Below, piece after piece: positions 32,863 to 43,299 of a stretch of 64,000 bases of DNA; the first letter of the stretch is position 1; the number at the start of each line of letters is the position of its first letter. The position numbers and the translations under genes are program-made. The notes beneath the pieces were generated by a model. The model saw only the letters and a list, made by a program, of their open reading frames with translations. It was not told where the DNA came from and made no database searches. This DNA comes from Chrysogorgia sp. JL179-B06 (lineage: Eukaryota > Cnidaria > Anthozoa > Scleralcyonacea > Chrysogorgiidae), in assembly GCA_035772405.1 (NCBI GenBank), contig JAYKKM010000122.1:162501-226500 (forward strand). The letters run 5' to 3'.

Positions 32863-32886
32863 ATTTCGTTTCATAAGCACTTTAAG
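32863..32886 (-). repeat. Right terminal inverted repeat of the Kolobok-like element
   Basis: Exact inverse of 26571-26594, ending in TTAA. Confidence 0.9.
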
Positions 32887-33094
32887 AGTCGATTTTTTTC
32901 TCAAAATCTTTTCGCGTTGTCTGCTCGACGGCAAAACACAAGAACTCACGTCGTCGCATTCAACACGACGCGGCAAATGATACAGATGAGCATGCGCATT
33001 AACCCAACAAATGTAATTTTACTTCCGGACGTCCGCGTCTTCGGAGCGCGTCGTCGGATCTTAAAGTCTCTATTGTATATATAAAAACCCGGAC

Positions 33095-33360
33095 ATTATG
33101 CGGGAAAACATTTGTCCCTATTTTGTGTGTATATTTTACCCTCGTTCATAGAAGTAATTTTTACCCCCCTCTAAATTTTACCCCTCAAAACCGGGGCATT
33201 CTGTGGACAAATATTTACCCCTATTTTCGGGGTAATTTTTACCCCTTTTTTCAGGGGTAATATTTACCCCCCTCCAAATTTTACCCCTATTTTCTGGGCA
33301 TTCTGTGGACAAATGTTTACCCCTATTTTCGGGGTAATTTTTACTCCCTAAAAATTACAG
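33095..33360. repeat. Cluster of GGGGTAAAATTTACCCC palindromic words
   Basis: About ten ggggtaa / ttacccc words with A/T cores and a twice-repeated 'ggcattctgtggacaaat'. It abuts a PLE fragment exactly at 33361. Same family as 23390-23640. Confidence 0.8.
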
Positions 33361-33711
33361 TGCCAAGTCACCGCAACCGACACTATCGAAAAGAAAGTCT
33401 ATATCGGTATGACAGCTAATCAGTTTAATCAGCGCTACAATAACCATTCAAAGTCTTTTCGTGACCCAAAATATTCATAGGAGACCGCACTTTCACACCA
33501 GATTTGGGACTTGAAAGAACAAAATCGCCAATTTACCGCGAAATTGTCAGTTTTAAGACGTGCACGCGCATATGAAAGTGGAGCCAAACGCTGCAACCTT
33601 TGTCTTGAAGAAAAGTTGTGTATCATGAAAGCAGATAAAGAACACCTACTCAACAAAAGAAGTGAGATATTTTCTAAGTGCCGACACAAGATCAAATTTC
33701 AAATTAACCGC
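33361..33711 (+). pseudogene. PLE GIY-YIG nuclease fragment
   Basis: The plus frame begins CQVTATDTIEKKVYIGMTAN, continues through NQRYNNHSKSFRD, has an in-frame stop near 33478, then IWDLKEQN, RCNLCLEEK and a C-terminal CRHKIKF. Only the nuclease half is present. Its left edge is a word cluster (33095-33360) and its right edge is a second cluster (from 33712), so both borders coincide with palindromic words. Confidence 0.75.
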
Positions 33712-33775
33712 TTGAGTAAATTTTACTCAAAAGTTTGAGTATAATCACAGAATGAGTAATTTTACTCAAAGTAGA
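33712..33775. repeat. Cluster of TTGAGTAAATTTTACTCAA palindromic words
   Basis: Three gagtaa / ttactc words in 64 bp, at the right border of the PLE fragment. Confidence 0.65.
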
Positions 33776-34127
33776 GAATAGTATAGCTATTATTTGTAAG
33801 GAACCACTTCGCGTTGATAACATGAAGTACATTGCTGTAGTTCTCCATCATTCGCAACGGAGATCAGACGAACATGTCAGATTAAATATATTGTTTATAT
33901 ATATAGAGAGACTAAGATAAATAGATGTATTATTATCTATGATGGAGAACTAGGTTCTAAAGTTCCTGTCAACACGAAAAACAATCATTCGCAGCACTCA
34001 CAAAAACTAAAAACCGAACAAAACGTCAACAGGCAACGTGGCCGCCATCTTGGATTTTTACGAAAGGTAAGACAAACAACGACCTTCATACAACATCTCA
34101 AACAAACAAAGCCGAAAACCCACAACG

Positions 34128-34540
34128 ATGCCTAAACACAAGTGTCCATTTCCCAGCTGCACTTATGAGACACAGAATATTTCTGATGAACTTGCCGTAG
34201 TCAAGATAACTGTCCATTCCAACGCTGCTCATAACAACACATCTGCCCCGCACAATCATGCAAAATTGAGAAAGTAAAACGCCCAACCATATGTGCTGGA
34301 GGGTCCACTGAAGAGTGGTCTTATTCCTTAAGTACACGATGGTATGAATATGCTGAAACTACAAAGCTACAGGGCAAGGAAGAAGTGATACAATTACTTG
34401 AATGTTGTGATGAACACTTGCGACAGGACTTAACCAGAAACGCAGGAGTTTCACTTGTGAACAAAACAGCGGATGAAGTAATGGCGGCTATCAAGAAACT
34501 TGCAGTACGAGCCGATAACTAATGGTAGCACGAGTAGTAA
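34128..34540 (+). pseudogene. LTR-retrotransposon gag fragment with zinc finger
   Basis: From ATG, MPKHKCPFPSCTYETQ gives a C2H2-like finger with paired His (VHSNAAHNN). After a frame change near 34275 the gag-like region follows: STEEWSYSLSTRWYEYAE, QLLECCDEHLRQDLTRN, DEVMAAIKKLAV. I recognise this layout from cnidarian LTR elements. It ends at an (AT)n run (34541-34650), so protease and RT are absent. Confidence 0.6.
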
Positions 34541-34651
<111 letters not shown>

Positions 34652-34825
34652 TTCAATGTGTTTGGGACTAGACCGAGCTCTTAGCCAATAAGAATCAAGA
34701 ATGACTTGAATTGACCAATCAGAGTACAATCCAGTCCCATATTTCCAGGGGGGTCCGTATTTTCAAGTTGTGGTCACCCTGTTAAGAGCGACCAGTGATC
34801 AAATCAGGGGATATGCATCTGGTCT

Positions 34826-35004
34826 TATACTAGGGTTTTTAGTGATTTTTCTATATCTACGTCATGAAACCTGGTCTTGTTTTACGACCAGTATTGATGG
34901 TCGTCCCTGAGTTTTACGACCAGAGATGAAGGTCATTCAAGGTGGGCGTAAAAGTCAATTTCATGAGATAGATATAGAAAAAAGTATAAAAACCCTTTAG
35001 TATA
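34826..35004. repeat. 179-bp MITE with about 45-bp inverted repeats
   Basis: The left arm from tatactagggtttttag and the right arm ending aaccctttagtata are complementary with a few indels. The inside carries repeats of ttttacgaccag. Confidence 0.7.
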
Positions 35005-35209
35005 CATACCATCATATATCACCCGATGTGATCTATACTTACGCCATTGCAAAACCTCAAACCATTTTATTTTTCACGAGAGTTGATGGTTAAATAATAA
35101 AATCAAACCAAAATTGATTTTAGAATTAATCATAGAAATTTCCGTCACGGAGCTCTTACCCCAACGCCATCTTACGATGGAATGAATGATATTTCTTAGT
35201 TACGGTATT

Positions 35210-35480
35210 AAAAAAAGTGTTATCAAAAATTTAGATGAAATGTGTGTGCAAAAAGTTTTGTGCTTGGTAATTTGGAAAAGTGTTTCAAAAAGTTTAGAGA
35301 TGATTTCATACCGAAAAGTGTTTTTAAAAGTTTTATGCTTTGGGTAACTATGGTAATTTAGAAAAGTGTTTCAAAAAGTTCAGAGATGATTTCATACCGA
35401 AAGTGTTTTTAAAAGATTTGTGCTTTTGGTAACTAATGTAATTTGGAAAAGTGTTTCAAAAAGTTTAGAGATGATAGGGT
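35210..35480. repeat. 85-86-bp tandem repeat at the Polinton left edge
   Basis: Units start at 35269, 35355 and 35440 (aattt[g/a]gaaaagtgtttc), with a degenerate partial unit before them. It lies just outside the first Polinton-region ORFs and could be part of a terminal or subterminal repeat; no matching copy was seen at the right end. Confidence 0.75.
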
Positions 35481-35559
35481 ATACAAATGATATCATAAAA
35501 AATGTACAGTAATTTTGTTGAAGATGGGGTAAATACCACCGCGAAAGATTTGGTCATTT

Positions 35560-35979
35560 AATATGCGTAACCAAGAAAATGCTGAAAAATTGATAGAGGC
35601 AGCGAAATTAATTCACACTCCACGGAATTGTCTTAAATTAAATTAAATTAAATATCGTTTTTTGAATGTAGTCGTGAAATTGTAAAAGATAAAGAAATCG
35701 GGTATCTTCAAGGGGTTGTTTATCTCAAAGAAGCAAGAGATGATATTTTTGATTGGCTTCCATATGGGGGAGAAATCATTCGTTCTTATGCTGATGATTT
35801 CCACCATTTTAAAGGTAGAATATATGATCCGTCCGTTATATCGATATGCAAAACGTCAGGGTAAAATGGGAAAACTATGGAGTGAAGAAAGATCCCGTAA
35901 ATTAGCTCATTATAAGAATAAGCATCGACAAAAACAAAAGGAAAAAAGAAAAAACTGTTATAAAAAACTTTTAGAGTGA
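35560..35979 (+). pseudogene. Unknown ORF with frame breaks
   Basis: Two frames alternate: NQENAEKLIEAAKLIHTPRN, then IGYLQGVVYLKEARDDIFDW, then a Lys-rich end. The pieces read like one old protein with at least two frame changes. No family recognised. Confidence 0.35.
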
Positions 35980-36043
35980 AGAAAGAATCCATGTAAAAAA
36001 AATATCAATGATTCGCATGAAATGTTTTATTATAAAAAATAAT

Positions 36044-36382
36044 TTATACAAGAGAAGGAATTATTGTGTCCTCGTCAGTATTTATAAACTTAATATTTTT
36101 ATGCAAAAGATGAGAAATGTTTATTGTTATTCCAGATTCTCCATGATTGATAACTTTCAGGGTTACTTCATAGGGTTGTTGTTTCACACCATTTGTTTTT
36201 ATTACAGTACATTTGTTTGTATCACATATTGTAGCAAGTTTGCAATCCTCCAGAAAATATATATATTCAGGATATTCTTTTTGAAGATACGCACATGAAA
36301 AATAGGGCTGAAAAGTATTTTTGTATTTGTCAAAAAAGGTTACACTATTAACACACACACTAAAATAATGTAATACGGACAT
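36044..36382 (-). CDS. Unknown protein, member of a local family (112 aa)
   Basis: An intact frame. The part with CAYLQKEYPEYIYFLEDCK and ATICD resembles decayed frames at 38540-38763 and possibly 38890-39284 on the same strand, so it is one of two or three paralogues. The Cys spacing suggests a small zinc- or disulfide-stabilised protein. No known domain recognised. Confidence 0.45.
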   Translation of the reverse strand: MSVLHYFSVCVNSVTFFDKYKNTFQPYFSCAYLQKEYPEYIYFLEDCKLATICDTNKCTVIKTNGVKQQPYEVTLKVINHGESGITINISHLLHKNIKFINTDEDTIIPSLV

Positions 36383-36441
36383 TTTTCAGTAATGATAAAG
36401 TTTTATTTTAAACACCTTATATATATTATATATTTATCATT

Positions 36442-36666
36442 TTATTTTTTGAAAACAGTTAAAAAAAATAAAAATATAATAGGTAAATGTACACGTTTGT
36501 TATGATACTTAAACACTCGTCTAAACATTTCAAATGTCTTTGTATTGTCATTTACATTAAATGTGAACCAATATCTATGTAATAGTACTGTGTAATAATC
36601 AACTATTTTTTCTTCTGATAAACAGTTAATGATCACCTTTTTTGCACGGGTTAGTTCTATTGCCAT
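36442..36666 (-). CDS. Unknown ORF (74 aa)
   Basis: An open frame in the AT-rich element; nothing recognised. It may be the C-terminal part of a broken larger gene with 36690-36965, which is on the same strand. Confidence 0.3.
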   Translation of the reverse strand: MAIELTRAKKVIINCLSEEKIVDYYTVLLHRYWFTFNVNDNTKTFEMFRRVFKYHNKRVHLPIIFLFFLTVFKK

Positions 36667-36689
36667 GAAAGCAAATATGTCATGAGTCG

Positions 36690-36965
36690 CTAGAAGTTGT
36701 TTATAGACGGATCCAGAGGGATTGCAGAATAGTTATCTATCTGTACTTGTGCGGAAAAAATTCTCCATAGGTTTCCCGTCATATTGAATGCTATCCACTC
36801 GTCGTTGTATACACATAATAATTCTCTAAAGAAAGTGTGCAGTGTGTTATTTTTTACGGTTATGAACTGATCACACCACCAACTTGTATCGTTTCGATCA
36901 GACGATGTTTCGAGTAATTGCAATCCCTTTTTCTTGTATATGTGATTCAGTAGGCTTTGTGACAC
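36690..36965 (-). CDS. Unknown ORF (91 aa)
   Basis: Starts MSQSLLNHIYKKKGLQLLE. Trp- and Phe-rich with no recognised motif. Adjacent and co-oriented with 36442-36666. Confidence 0.3.
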   Translation of the reverse strand: MSQSLLNHIYKKKGLQLLETSSDRNDTSWWCDQFITVKNNTLHTFFRELLCVYNDEWIAFNMTGNLWRIFSAQVQIDNYSAIPLDPSINNF

Positions 36966-37204
36966 GCTTGTCTTAGCGTTTGTATCAACATTTTAATAGT
37001 TTGCTCTCATCGAGAACGTTGAGAAGTGATTACTAAATGCGATAATTTTTTTACCCGTTTTTTTATATGCTCGTAAAAAAATGTTTAGGTTCAGAAAATA
37101 TATATTTAAAACTGTATCATATATCAACATATATGACAGTATAAATAGGAGGATTTTCATTTTTTATAAAGCATTTTGCTTGCTTGTAAGTCGCGTACTC
37201 TACT

Positions 37205-37591
37205 TCAGTTAACAAAAAATGAAGTGTAGGAGTTGTATAAAAAAATCGAAACGAAAAGAAAAAAAGAAAAAGAAAAAGAATACGAAAACAACGACGTTCT
37301 AAAAAAATTCAAAAAGGAGGGGATCGTCATGATGATCATAAGTTTTATGAATTTTGGAAATGGTAGACTGTGTATTAAAATATTTTTATTAATCAAAATA
37401 AGTTTTTTCCATCTTTGTATTCTATCATCACATAGAGCAACTATTTTACTATAGATAATTCGTCCGTAATTTCTTTTACAAAAATAACAATAATGATGGT
37501 CCACATTGCATTGTTTACATCTGCAATCACAATGCATGACAAAATGATAGAAGGAATTCACTTGTCCATAACAGAAATCACAAAATACCAT
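37205..37591 (-). CDS. Cys/His-rich small protein with C-terminal membrane-like stretch
   Basis: The N-terminal 50 residues have CDFC, HCDCRCKQC and CYFCK with several His, a likely zinc-binding module. The C-terminal 50 residues are mostly Phe/Ser/Leu and could span a membrane, though AT-rich composition alone can give this. Function unknown. Confidence 0.45.
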   Translation of the reverse strand: MVFCDFCYGQVNSFYHFVMHCDCRCKQCNVDHHYCYFCKRNYGRIIYSKIVALCDDRIQRWKKLILINKNILIHSLPFPKFIKLMIIMTIPSFLNFFRTSLFSYSFSFSFFLFVSIFLYNSYTSFFVN

Positions 37592-37741
37592 CTTGAAAAC
37601 TTTTTTTTAATTTGACTTCTTGGTTTGTGTTTTGAAAACTTTTTAGTTTGCAACCCGCTTTTATAGATTTTTGGAAAACGTTTTTAAAAAATTAAGGGAC
37701 TATAAAAGCAGGGTATCAAATGTATTTTCGATATTTTCGAC

Positions 37742-38078
37742 ATGCGGTTGCGATCAAATGTTGATTTTGGAGAGGGTAAATCTTATCATTATCTTACACT
37801 GTATTATCATGCTGAACCCATACAATTAGTAAAATACGAACCTGTGACTCCCTTGTATGTAAAAGCTGGATATTATTTATATCTGAAGGACCATCAGGGA
37901 CCTCGATATTTCAAAATTGTGTTAATAGAGGGGGTTTACAGAAACGCTTACCATCATTGAAGGGAAAATATATAAATATTAAAAATAATAGTGTAGAATT
38001 AGCAAACTCAACACCTTTATTAAACATTAAACCTTGCTGTCTCATTAACGATAGAGGGAAACAAATTTTTTTACTTTG
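37742..38078 (+). pseudogene. Unknown ORF, one frame change
   Basis: Starts MRLRSNVDFGEGKSYHYLT. A frame change near 37920-37950 leads into a second frame with IEGKYINIKNNSVELANSTP ending at 38078. The combined length of about 110 residues would be normal for small proteins of this element. Confidence 0.35.
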
Positions 38079-38539
38079 AATTATTAATGTTTTTAAAATA
38101 ATAAACTTTTGATAGAAAGTTAGAAACAGAAAAATAAGAATCGAGTTTTATTTTTGTAAAAATTTTTATTACAAGAAAATAAATAATTTTAATAAGTAAT
38201 TTGTTGAGGAATTATTGAGTAAACATCATTTATTAGTTTAATTTTTTTATACAAAAGATGATCACTCTTAGTATCAATAATTGTTTTTCTTGGTATTCCC
38301 CTATCTTCAAGTAATCCTTTTTTGTAATAATAATAATGATAATGTTTACTATTTATATAGCGCAAATTAGCATATGTATATGATCAAATGCGCTTTACAA
38401 CATCGATAATTTATTCTATTATATTCAGTACCTAGTACCCAGTACTCCAATCAATTAACCTTAACTATTTATTTTTACAGTTTTTATCATCATTAGCTTT
38501 CCTAACTATATATCCTAACCCGCCCTGTCAACTTCACTG

Positions 38540-38763
38540 TCAAATTTTGTTATAACTTTCAGAGTTAGTTCGTAGACTTGAGGTGGAGAACAAAACGCGA
38601 GATTACATTCTTTACATAGTGTAGCAGGTTTACAATCCTCTACCAAATACGTATAGTTAGGAAAGTTTTTTTGAAAAAAATGAAATCAATAATAACGAGG
38701 AGTGTAGTCATAATATGCTACACCCCTATAATTGACACAGGTAACGAGAGAGGGTGTCGCCAT
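38540..38763 (-). pseudogene. Paralogue of the 36044-36382 protein, decayed
   Basis: The minus frame contains a stop near 38680 but keeps FPNYTYLVEDCKPATLC and VYELTLKVI, parallel to EYPEYIYFLEDCKLATICD and YEVTLKVI in the intact copy. Shows duplication of this gene inside the element. Confidence 0.5.
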
Positions 38764-38889
38764 CTTGTTCTAGAAATCAAAGTGATTAAATCAAATGTTT
38801 AATCTTATATATATAATAAATAAAAAGGAAAAATACCATACGAATTTTTTTTAAAAAAAAGTTTTTATTGATTATATTCTACAGCTTTC

Positions 38890-39284
38890 GTGAAATTATT
38901 ACAATCTATTATTAGTTTAATTTCTTTTTGTAAAAGATCCGAAGCATCATAGTAAACAATTGTTGTTATGTTTTCACCCAGACATGAACAATTCCATTCA
39001 TCATGTTCTGTATCATGTTTCTTTTTAACTTCCAGGGATAAGTAATATGGTTGAGGAGGAAGTATAGCACCAATACATATATCACCAATACATTTGCAAT
39101 TTACCGTATGTTGACATTTCTTTACAAAATAGGTAAAGTGGGGTAATTATTTTGCTAGAAACGACTTGTATAATAATTATTCTCATCTTCAAAGTATGGG
39201 TTAAAGTCATCAGCAGTTATTCTTTTATATATTCTACCGTTATGTTCATCACAATCACGATAGGTCACATGTGAATTCGACATC
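38890..39284 (-). pseudogene. Possible third paralogue, heavily decayed
   Basis: Opens MMSNSHVTYRDCDEHNGRIY, then FNPYFEDENNYYTS, resembling TFQPYFS in 36044-36382, followed by several frame changes. Similarity is weak beyond the N-terminal third. Confidence 0.3.
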
Positions 39285-39439
39285 ATCCACAATAACGTTT
39301 AACATTTTGGTAACCCGTTTATATAATTTTTTATAAAAAAAATATAAAAAGAAAAAAATCAATTTAAAAAACGATATTCTAAAATAAAAAAATATAAAAA
39401 AAATAAAAAGAAATTTTATTAGGACATAAATAAGAATGC

Positions 39440-39850
39440 GAAAAAATGGTTTTACAAAATATCATGTAAACCGTCGAAACAGTAGATGCACGATATAATA
39501 GATTATTTTATTCAAAATATCCCTGTGGACAATGTCTTAACGGAAATATGTGTGGGGCAGTGTGTGCGAATTATACACCGTGGAAAGATAAAAAAACGTT
39601 GTAGATTAAAGAGATGGTTGTTAAAGAAGATATGTTGTTAAAAGATTTAAAGAAGAAAACCCATAAAAAATAAGAAAAGTATAAATAAGAGTAAAAAATA
39701 ATTGTTTTATATTTGTTAGACTACAAAGGAACGTATAGAAACAGCAGATGAACGATTTGAAAGATTATATTATTACAAACACCCATGTGGACGATGTATT
39801 AACAAACACCCGTGCGCGATTCATCCTGACGAATTAAAACTTTCTTGACT
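39440..39850 (+). pseudogene. Two tandem copies of a small Cys-motif peptide gene
   Basis: At about 39470-39600 the frame gives KYPCGQCLNGNMCGAVC and at about 39730-39850 it gives KHPCGRCINKHPC, with a shared lead (rRNSR / RIETADERF). Each is a short Cys-rich peptide, the first with stops. A local duplication of unknown function. Confidence 0.4.
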
Positions 39851-39981
39851 AAACAGCTTTAAACGTTGGTTGTTAAAAAGTTAAATATACGGTGGAAATA
39901 TACAGTGAATATTTCAGTGGGAATAGGGCACGAATAGAAGAAAAGACGTTGATGTTTTTTTTCAAACTTTTAAAGATTTAA

Positions 39982-40275
39982 ATGGCTGTACGAGAGCGTG
40001 ATTTTGATGAAATTCTTTATACCGACATTCAATATTTATTACACTCTGAATTGCTTGAGATAGAAAAAACACGAGATTCAAAGTTTTATTTTTTGGAATG
40101 GAAAGAGAACCCCCATCAGTTTAGATGTGCTGATTATGATTATAAATATTTTATCATTTATGTGGAAGATAAAAATGAACAATCTATCTTTCGGAAAAGA
40201 TATTGTGGAAAAAGATATAGATTTTTAATAGACGGATTTAGTGGCGATATGGTATTTTATGATGAGTTAGTTTGA
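39982..40275 (+). CDS. Unknown ORF (97 aa)
   Basis: Starts MAVRERDFDEILYTDIQYLL; aromatic- and charge-rich, intact. No family recognised. One of a run of co-oriented small ORFs (39982 to 42169). Confidence 0.4.
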   Translation: MAVRERDFDEILYTDIQYLLHSELLEIEKTRDSKFYFLEWKENPHQFRCADYDYKYFIIYVEDKNEQSIFRKRYCGKRYRFLIDGFSGDMVFYDELV

Positions 40276-40358
40276 AAACATGTAGTATATATTGATAGAG
40301 AACCGAGATTACCCACGTTAATTTCGACTATTGATTGTTTTGAGATAAATAATATATC

Positions 40359-40622
40359 ATGTTATTCAAAGTTTTGTATGGTAAATGTAAGGATTCAAGA
40401 TTTAGATTAGTAAATTATCATTTACGTGAAAATGGTCAAGAGCTTTATTTAATTCTTATTAAAGATGAAAATATATTATCTGTACTTAATGTGATTTATG
40501 GTACCAGTAATGGAAATTATATTGTAACATTAATAGAAAAAAGCGTTTTGATAAATCTATGTTGCAAACACATGTATATTTTAATTGTTGTTGGCAATTA
40601 TGTAATAATTTTAATGAATTAA
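40359..40622 (+). CDS. Unknown ORF (87 aa)
   Basis: Starts MLFKVLYGKCKDSRFRLVNY. Probably damaged near its end. Nothing recognised. Confidence 0.35.
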   Translation: MLFKVLYGKCKDSRFRLVNYHLRENGQELYLILIKDENILSVLNVIYGTSNGNYIVTLIEKSVLINLCCKHMYILIVVGNYVIILMN

Positions 40623-40699
40623 ATATTTGAAATAAACAGTTAAAAATATCAAAAAAGCGTTTTGATTTTTTTTAGCTTAATGAATTTGAAAGCTATATA

Positions 40700-41010
40700 A
40701 AGAGTAAAATATGACATTTCAAATCATAGCATTAGGATTGAAACAATTTTAAGAGTTGTTCTTTATTTTCAATATTTTAACCAAGGAGAAATTGGATATT
40801 TATTTTGGTTATGTGGATTATTTGATTATTATCGTGGAAAATATGTCACATGTCCCATTATGGATCGTGAAAAAACTCAACCCCACGAAGATAGCTCTAC
40901 AGTTTATATGAAAAAAATCAAGGGAACCAATGGACAGTCCTATTTTATTCTAGAAGATCGCTTCTCTTATACGATACCGAATTTAAATCAAGTCAAAGAA
41001 AATATTCCAT
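40700..41010 (+). pseudogene. Broken unknown ORF
   Basis: A frame with FDYYRGKYVTCPIMDREKTQ, then MKKIKGTNGQSYFILEDRF and YTIPNL is open for about 70 residues without a start. Remnant of a small gene of the same run. Confidence 0.3.
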
Positions 41011-41215
41011 GAAGAGAACAACCCCACAACGTACTATACTAGTTGAATCAGACGAGTTATGCTGTCGTTTTTTTTCATTCCCCGATTGTTTTAAATAATT
41101 ATTTATTTTATTACCTTTTGAAAACCACCCAAATTTATTTCATTTCTTACACACCAATGATAAGTATCATTATACATATTTTGTACAAAATCTAACAAAA
41201 TGCTTATCTTATACT

Positions 41216-41497
41216 ATGGGTTTTGGAAAAGAAAGTTTAGTAAGCAAATTTAAGCACATACATCACCAGAAAGGTGATTTTTCTCTTTTTTTACATATTT
41301 ATTTGTTAATGGTAGCACCTAGTATTTTCAATTCTTATGTTTATTGTGGTTCAACTAAAAATATTATCATGGTCATTTCATGTTTTATATTTTATTGTCG
41401 TGAACATAACCCTATGGGAAGCTTACTCAATAGACAAAAAAAAGGCTTTCTGAAAAAAATATTAGATATGATTTTTGGGATTTTATATGTTATATAA
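41216..41497 (+). CDS. Unknown ORF (93 aa)
   Basis: Starts MGFGKESLVSKFKHIHHQKG; the middle is hydrophobic. No family recognised; upstream frames suggest it may be the end of a longer broken gene. Confidence 0.3.
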   Translation: MGFGKESLVSKFKHIHHQKGDFSLFLHIYLLMVAPSIFNSYVYCGSTKNIIMVISCFIFYCREHNPMGSLLNRQKKGFLKKILDMIFGILYVI

Positions 41498-41572
41498 AAA
41501 GGTAAAGTATCCTTTGATAAATGTCGGTATAAAAATTGTAAGAGTAAAAGTTATTTTTTTGAGTTTGATCCT

Positions 41573-41893
41573 TTGAAATTAAGTATTTTAAACAAAAGTA
41601 ATTATGATTTAAATGAAAATCACACCCTAGAATTACATCCTGTCGATGTTATGCGAATAAAAGATTATGGGGGAAATATGGGAAAATTTAAGTATAAAGA
41701 GAAAATATTTGCACATGTAATAATGCTTGATGAAGAAGTAAAATATTTATTTATTATGATAAGAAATTATATACAAACAACATTGAATTTTGATTTAGTT
41801 TCAAACAATCCTATGTATGAAAATGAACTGACTGAGTCGAATGTCAATTGGGATATTTTTTATAAAAGTATTAGTGAACAAAAGTTTATGTAA
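41573..41893 (+). CDS. Unknown ORF (106 aa)
   Basis: Contains HTLELHPVDVMRIKDY and a C-terminal acidic part. The next ORF (41900-42169) has a comparable FEVLAYDVIRIEED segment, so the two may be distant paralogues. They are only a few bases apart. Confidence 0.4.
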   Translation: MKLSILNKSNYDLNENHTLELHPVDVMRIKDYGGNMGKFKYKEKIFAHVIMLDEEVKYLFIMIRNYIQTTLNFDLVSNNPMYENELTESNVNWDIFYKSISEQKFM

Positions 41894-41899
41894 AAAAAA

Positions 41900-42169
41900 A
41901 TGGAATTAAAAGACTGTATAAAATTTGAAGTGCTTGCGTATGATGTTATACGAATAGAAGAAGACGAAGAAAATGAAAAAGAGTTTTGGATGAAATGTGG
42001 GAGATTTTGTTTTGCCCTTCGAAAATTTTATATGGAAAAAAAGAAAAAATGGAAAATAAGTGAATATTGTAAAACTATTCATGAAATATCTATGTCCCAT
42101 TTAACGAATGCTGGAAATTACAGTAAAAAAAAAGATTTGTTGGATTTCATGAAGGGGTTGTTCCTTTAG
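41900..42169 (+). CDS. Unknown ORF (89 aa)
   Basis: Starts MELKDCIKFEVLAYDVIRIE. Charged, with paired Cys (MKCGRFCFA). Possibly paralogous to the preceding ORF. Confidence 0.4.
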   Translation: MELKDCIKFEVLAYDVIRIEEDEENEKEFWMKCGRFCFALRKFYMEKKKKWKISEYCKTIHEISMSHLTNAGNYSKKKDLLDFMKGLFL

Positions 42170-42933
42170 ATATTGAACAATATACGGAACATTTAGATGA
42201 ATTTTACGTAAAAACTATAAAAGAAAAAATATATCAGTTTTGATTTATTTTATTTTTGAAACCATTGATCCTTTTTCCGATTGAAATGGGAGAATAGGGA
42301 AAGCACTTAATAAAAACAAAAAAACAACATAGAAAGTTATGTAAAATTTTAGGAGTAATGTAAAGAAAACAAAATAGTTTATTTGATATAAAATGTTGTA
42401 ATCAATTATACACGTTATTAGTGTAATAAAATATGTTTTTATTTCACAGTTTGGTACAAATATATTATAACAAAAATATTTTAATGTATACACGTAGAGT
42501 ACACTCCAAAAACAGTATTAGACCCCCAGTATATTATTATGCACCATCTCGTGCAAGTCATTTTGATGGAATAAATTGTTTTGTTATGAATTACTCTATA
42601 GTGTACATATTTTTTATTTTATTAATAAAAAACAAATTGTGAGAAGGTTATAAATAAGCACTGTCCCTACAGTGATTCATCATTGACCCTTCACTTGGGA
42701 ACAGAGTCAGAGATGGTGGAACTTTATGCAAAACAACAGCATGAGCATTTTTATAAAATGCAATCGTATACAGATTTGTTTGCAAAAATAATTGCACAAA
42801 AAAAATCAACGGTAAAGCTATTCTCGCAAAAGTATACCCTACAAATAAAAATGTGAGAATAGCATTCAATACATATTCAAGACACATTCTATAGCGCTGT
42901 TGAAGTGAAAAGTGATCATATTCAATTCCTTCA

Positions 42934-43299
42934 TTGCTGAATGTTCTTAATGAGATTAACATTCAAGAGAAATCGGGTCAAATATTTTTGGAAGTGGTAA
43001 GATTTGATAATTGGAAAAAGCAAACATGTCGTATGGTTGTTCGTACAGACGCGTGGGCTGGTTTGGAAATTTGTTATCACCATCAATATAACGAATTACC
43101 TGATGATGCAATGGAATTTGACGATGATCCAACACCAACAACAACGCAACGTCAAGTGAAATCCTATGGTCTGATGACTCGGGTAGTTTTCATATTAAAA
43201 AGAGAGATTCCTTGGATGAATATATTATTGCCCCAAGAAAGTATAATCATGCTACAGCCCATAAATCCCCACATACCACAGTCAAAAAACGAGTATTGA
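42934..43299 (+). CDS. Unknown ORF (121 aa)
   Basis: Has WKKQTCRMVVRTDAWAGLEI and an acidic/Thr-rich segment (DDDPTPTTTQ). After a frame change, 43300-43620 continues with an acidic stretch and YRFKCCKNIQDTLCLYGN. No family recognised. It lies directly upstream of the integrase. Confidence 0.35.
   Translation: MLNVLNEINIQEKSGQIFLEVVRFDNWKKQTCRMVVRTDAWAGLEICYHHQYNELPDDAMEFDDDPTPTTTQRQVKSYGLMTRVVFILKREIPWMNILLPQESIIMLQPINPHIPQSKNEY

Larger units (their letters stand above)
26571..32886. mobile_element. Kolobok-like TTAA transposon, 6.3 kb, with 24-bp perfect TIRs
   Basis: The left end at 26571-26594 (ttaaagtgcttatgaaacga plus aatt) is repeated as a perfect inverted copy at 32863-32886. Both ends include TTAA, the known target duplication of Kolobok and piggyBac elements. 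Inside are a plus-strand multi-exon THAP transposase (26794-31472) and a minus-strand gene (31645-32627), convergent. THAP plus a D-x2-H motif favours Kolobok. Perfect terminal repeats suggest a young insertion. Confidence 0.85.

Noticed and set aside
23390..33360. One large (about 10 kb) element bounded by the two gggtaaa-type clusters
   Set aside because: The right edge meets a PLE nuclease fragment, but the left edge does not continue that PLE, and no target duplication is visible, so two separate copies are more likely.
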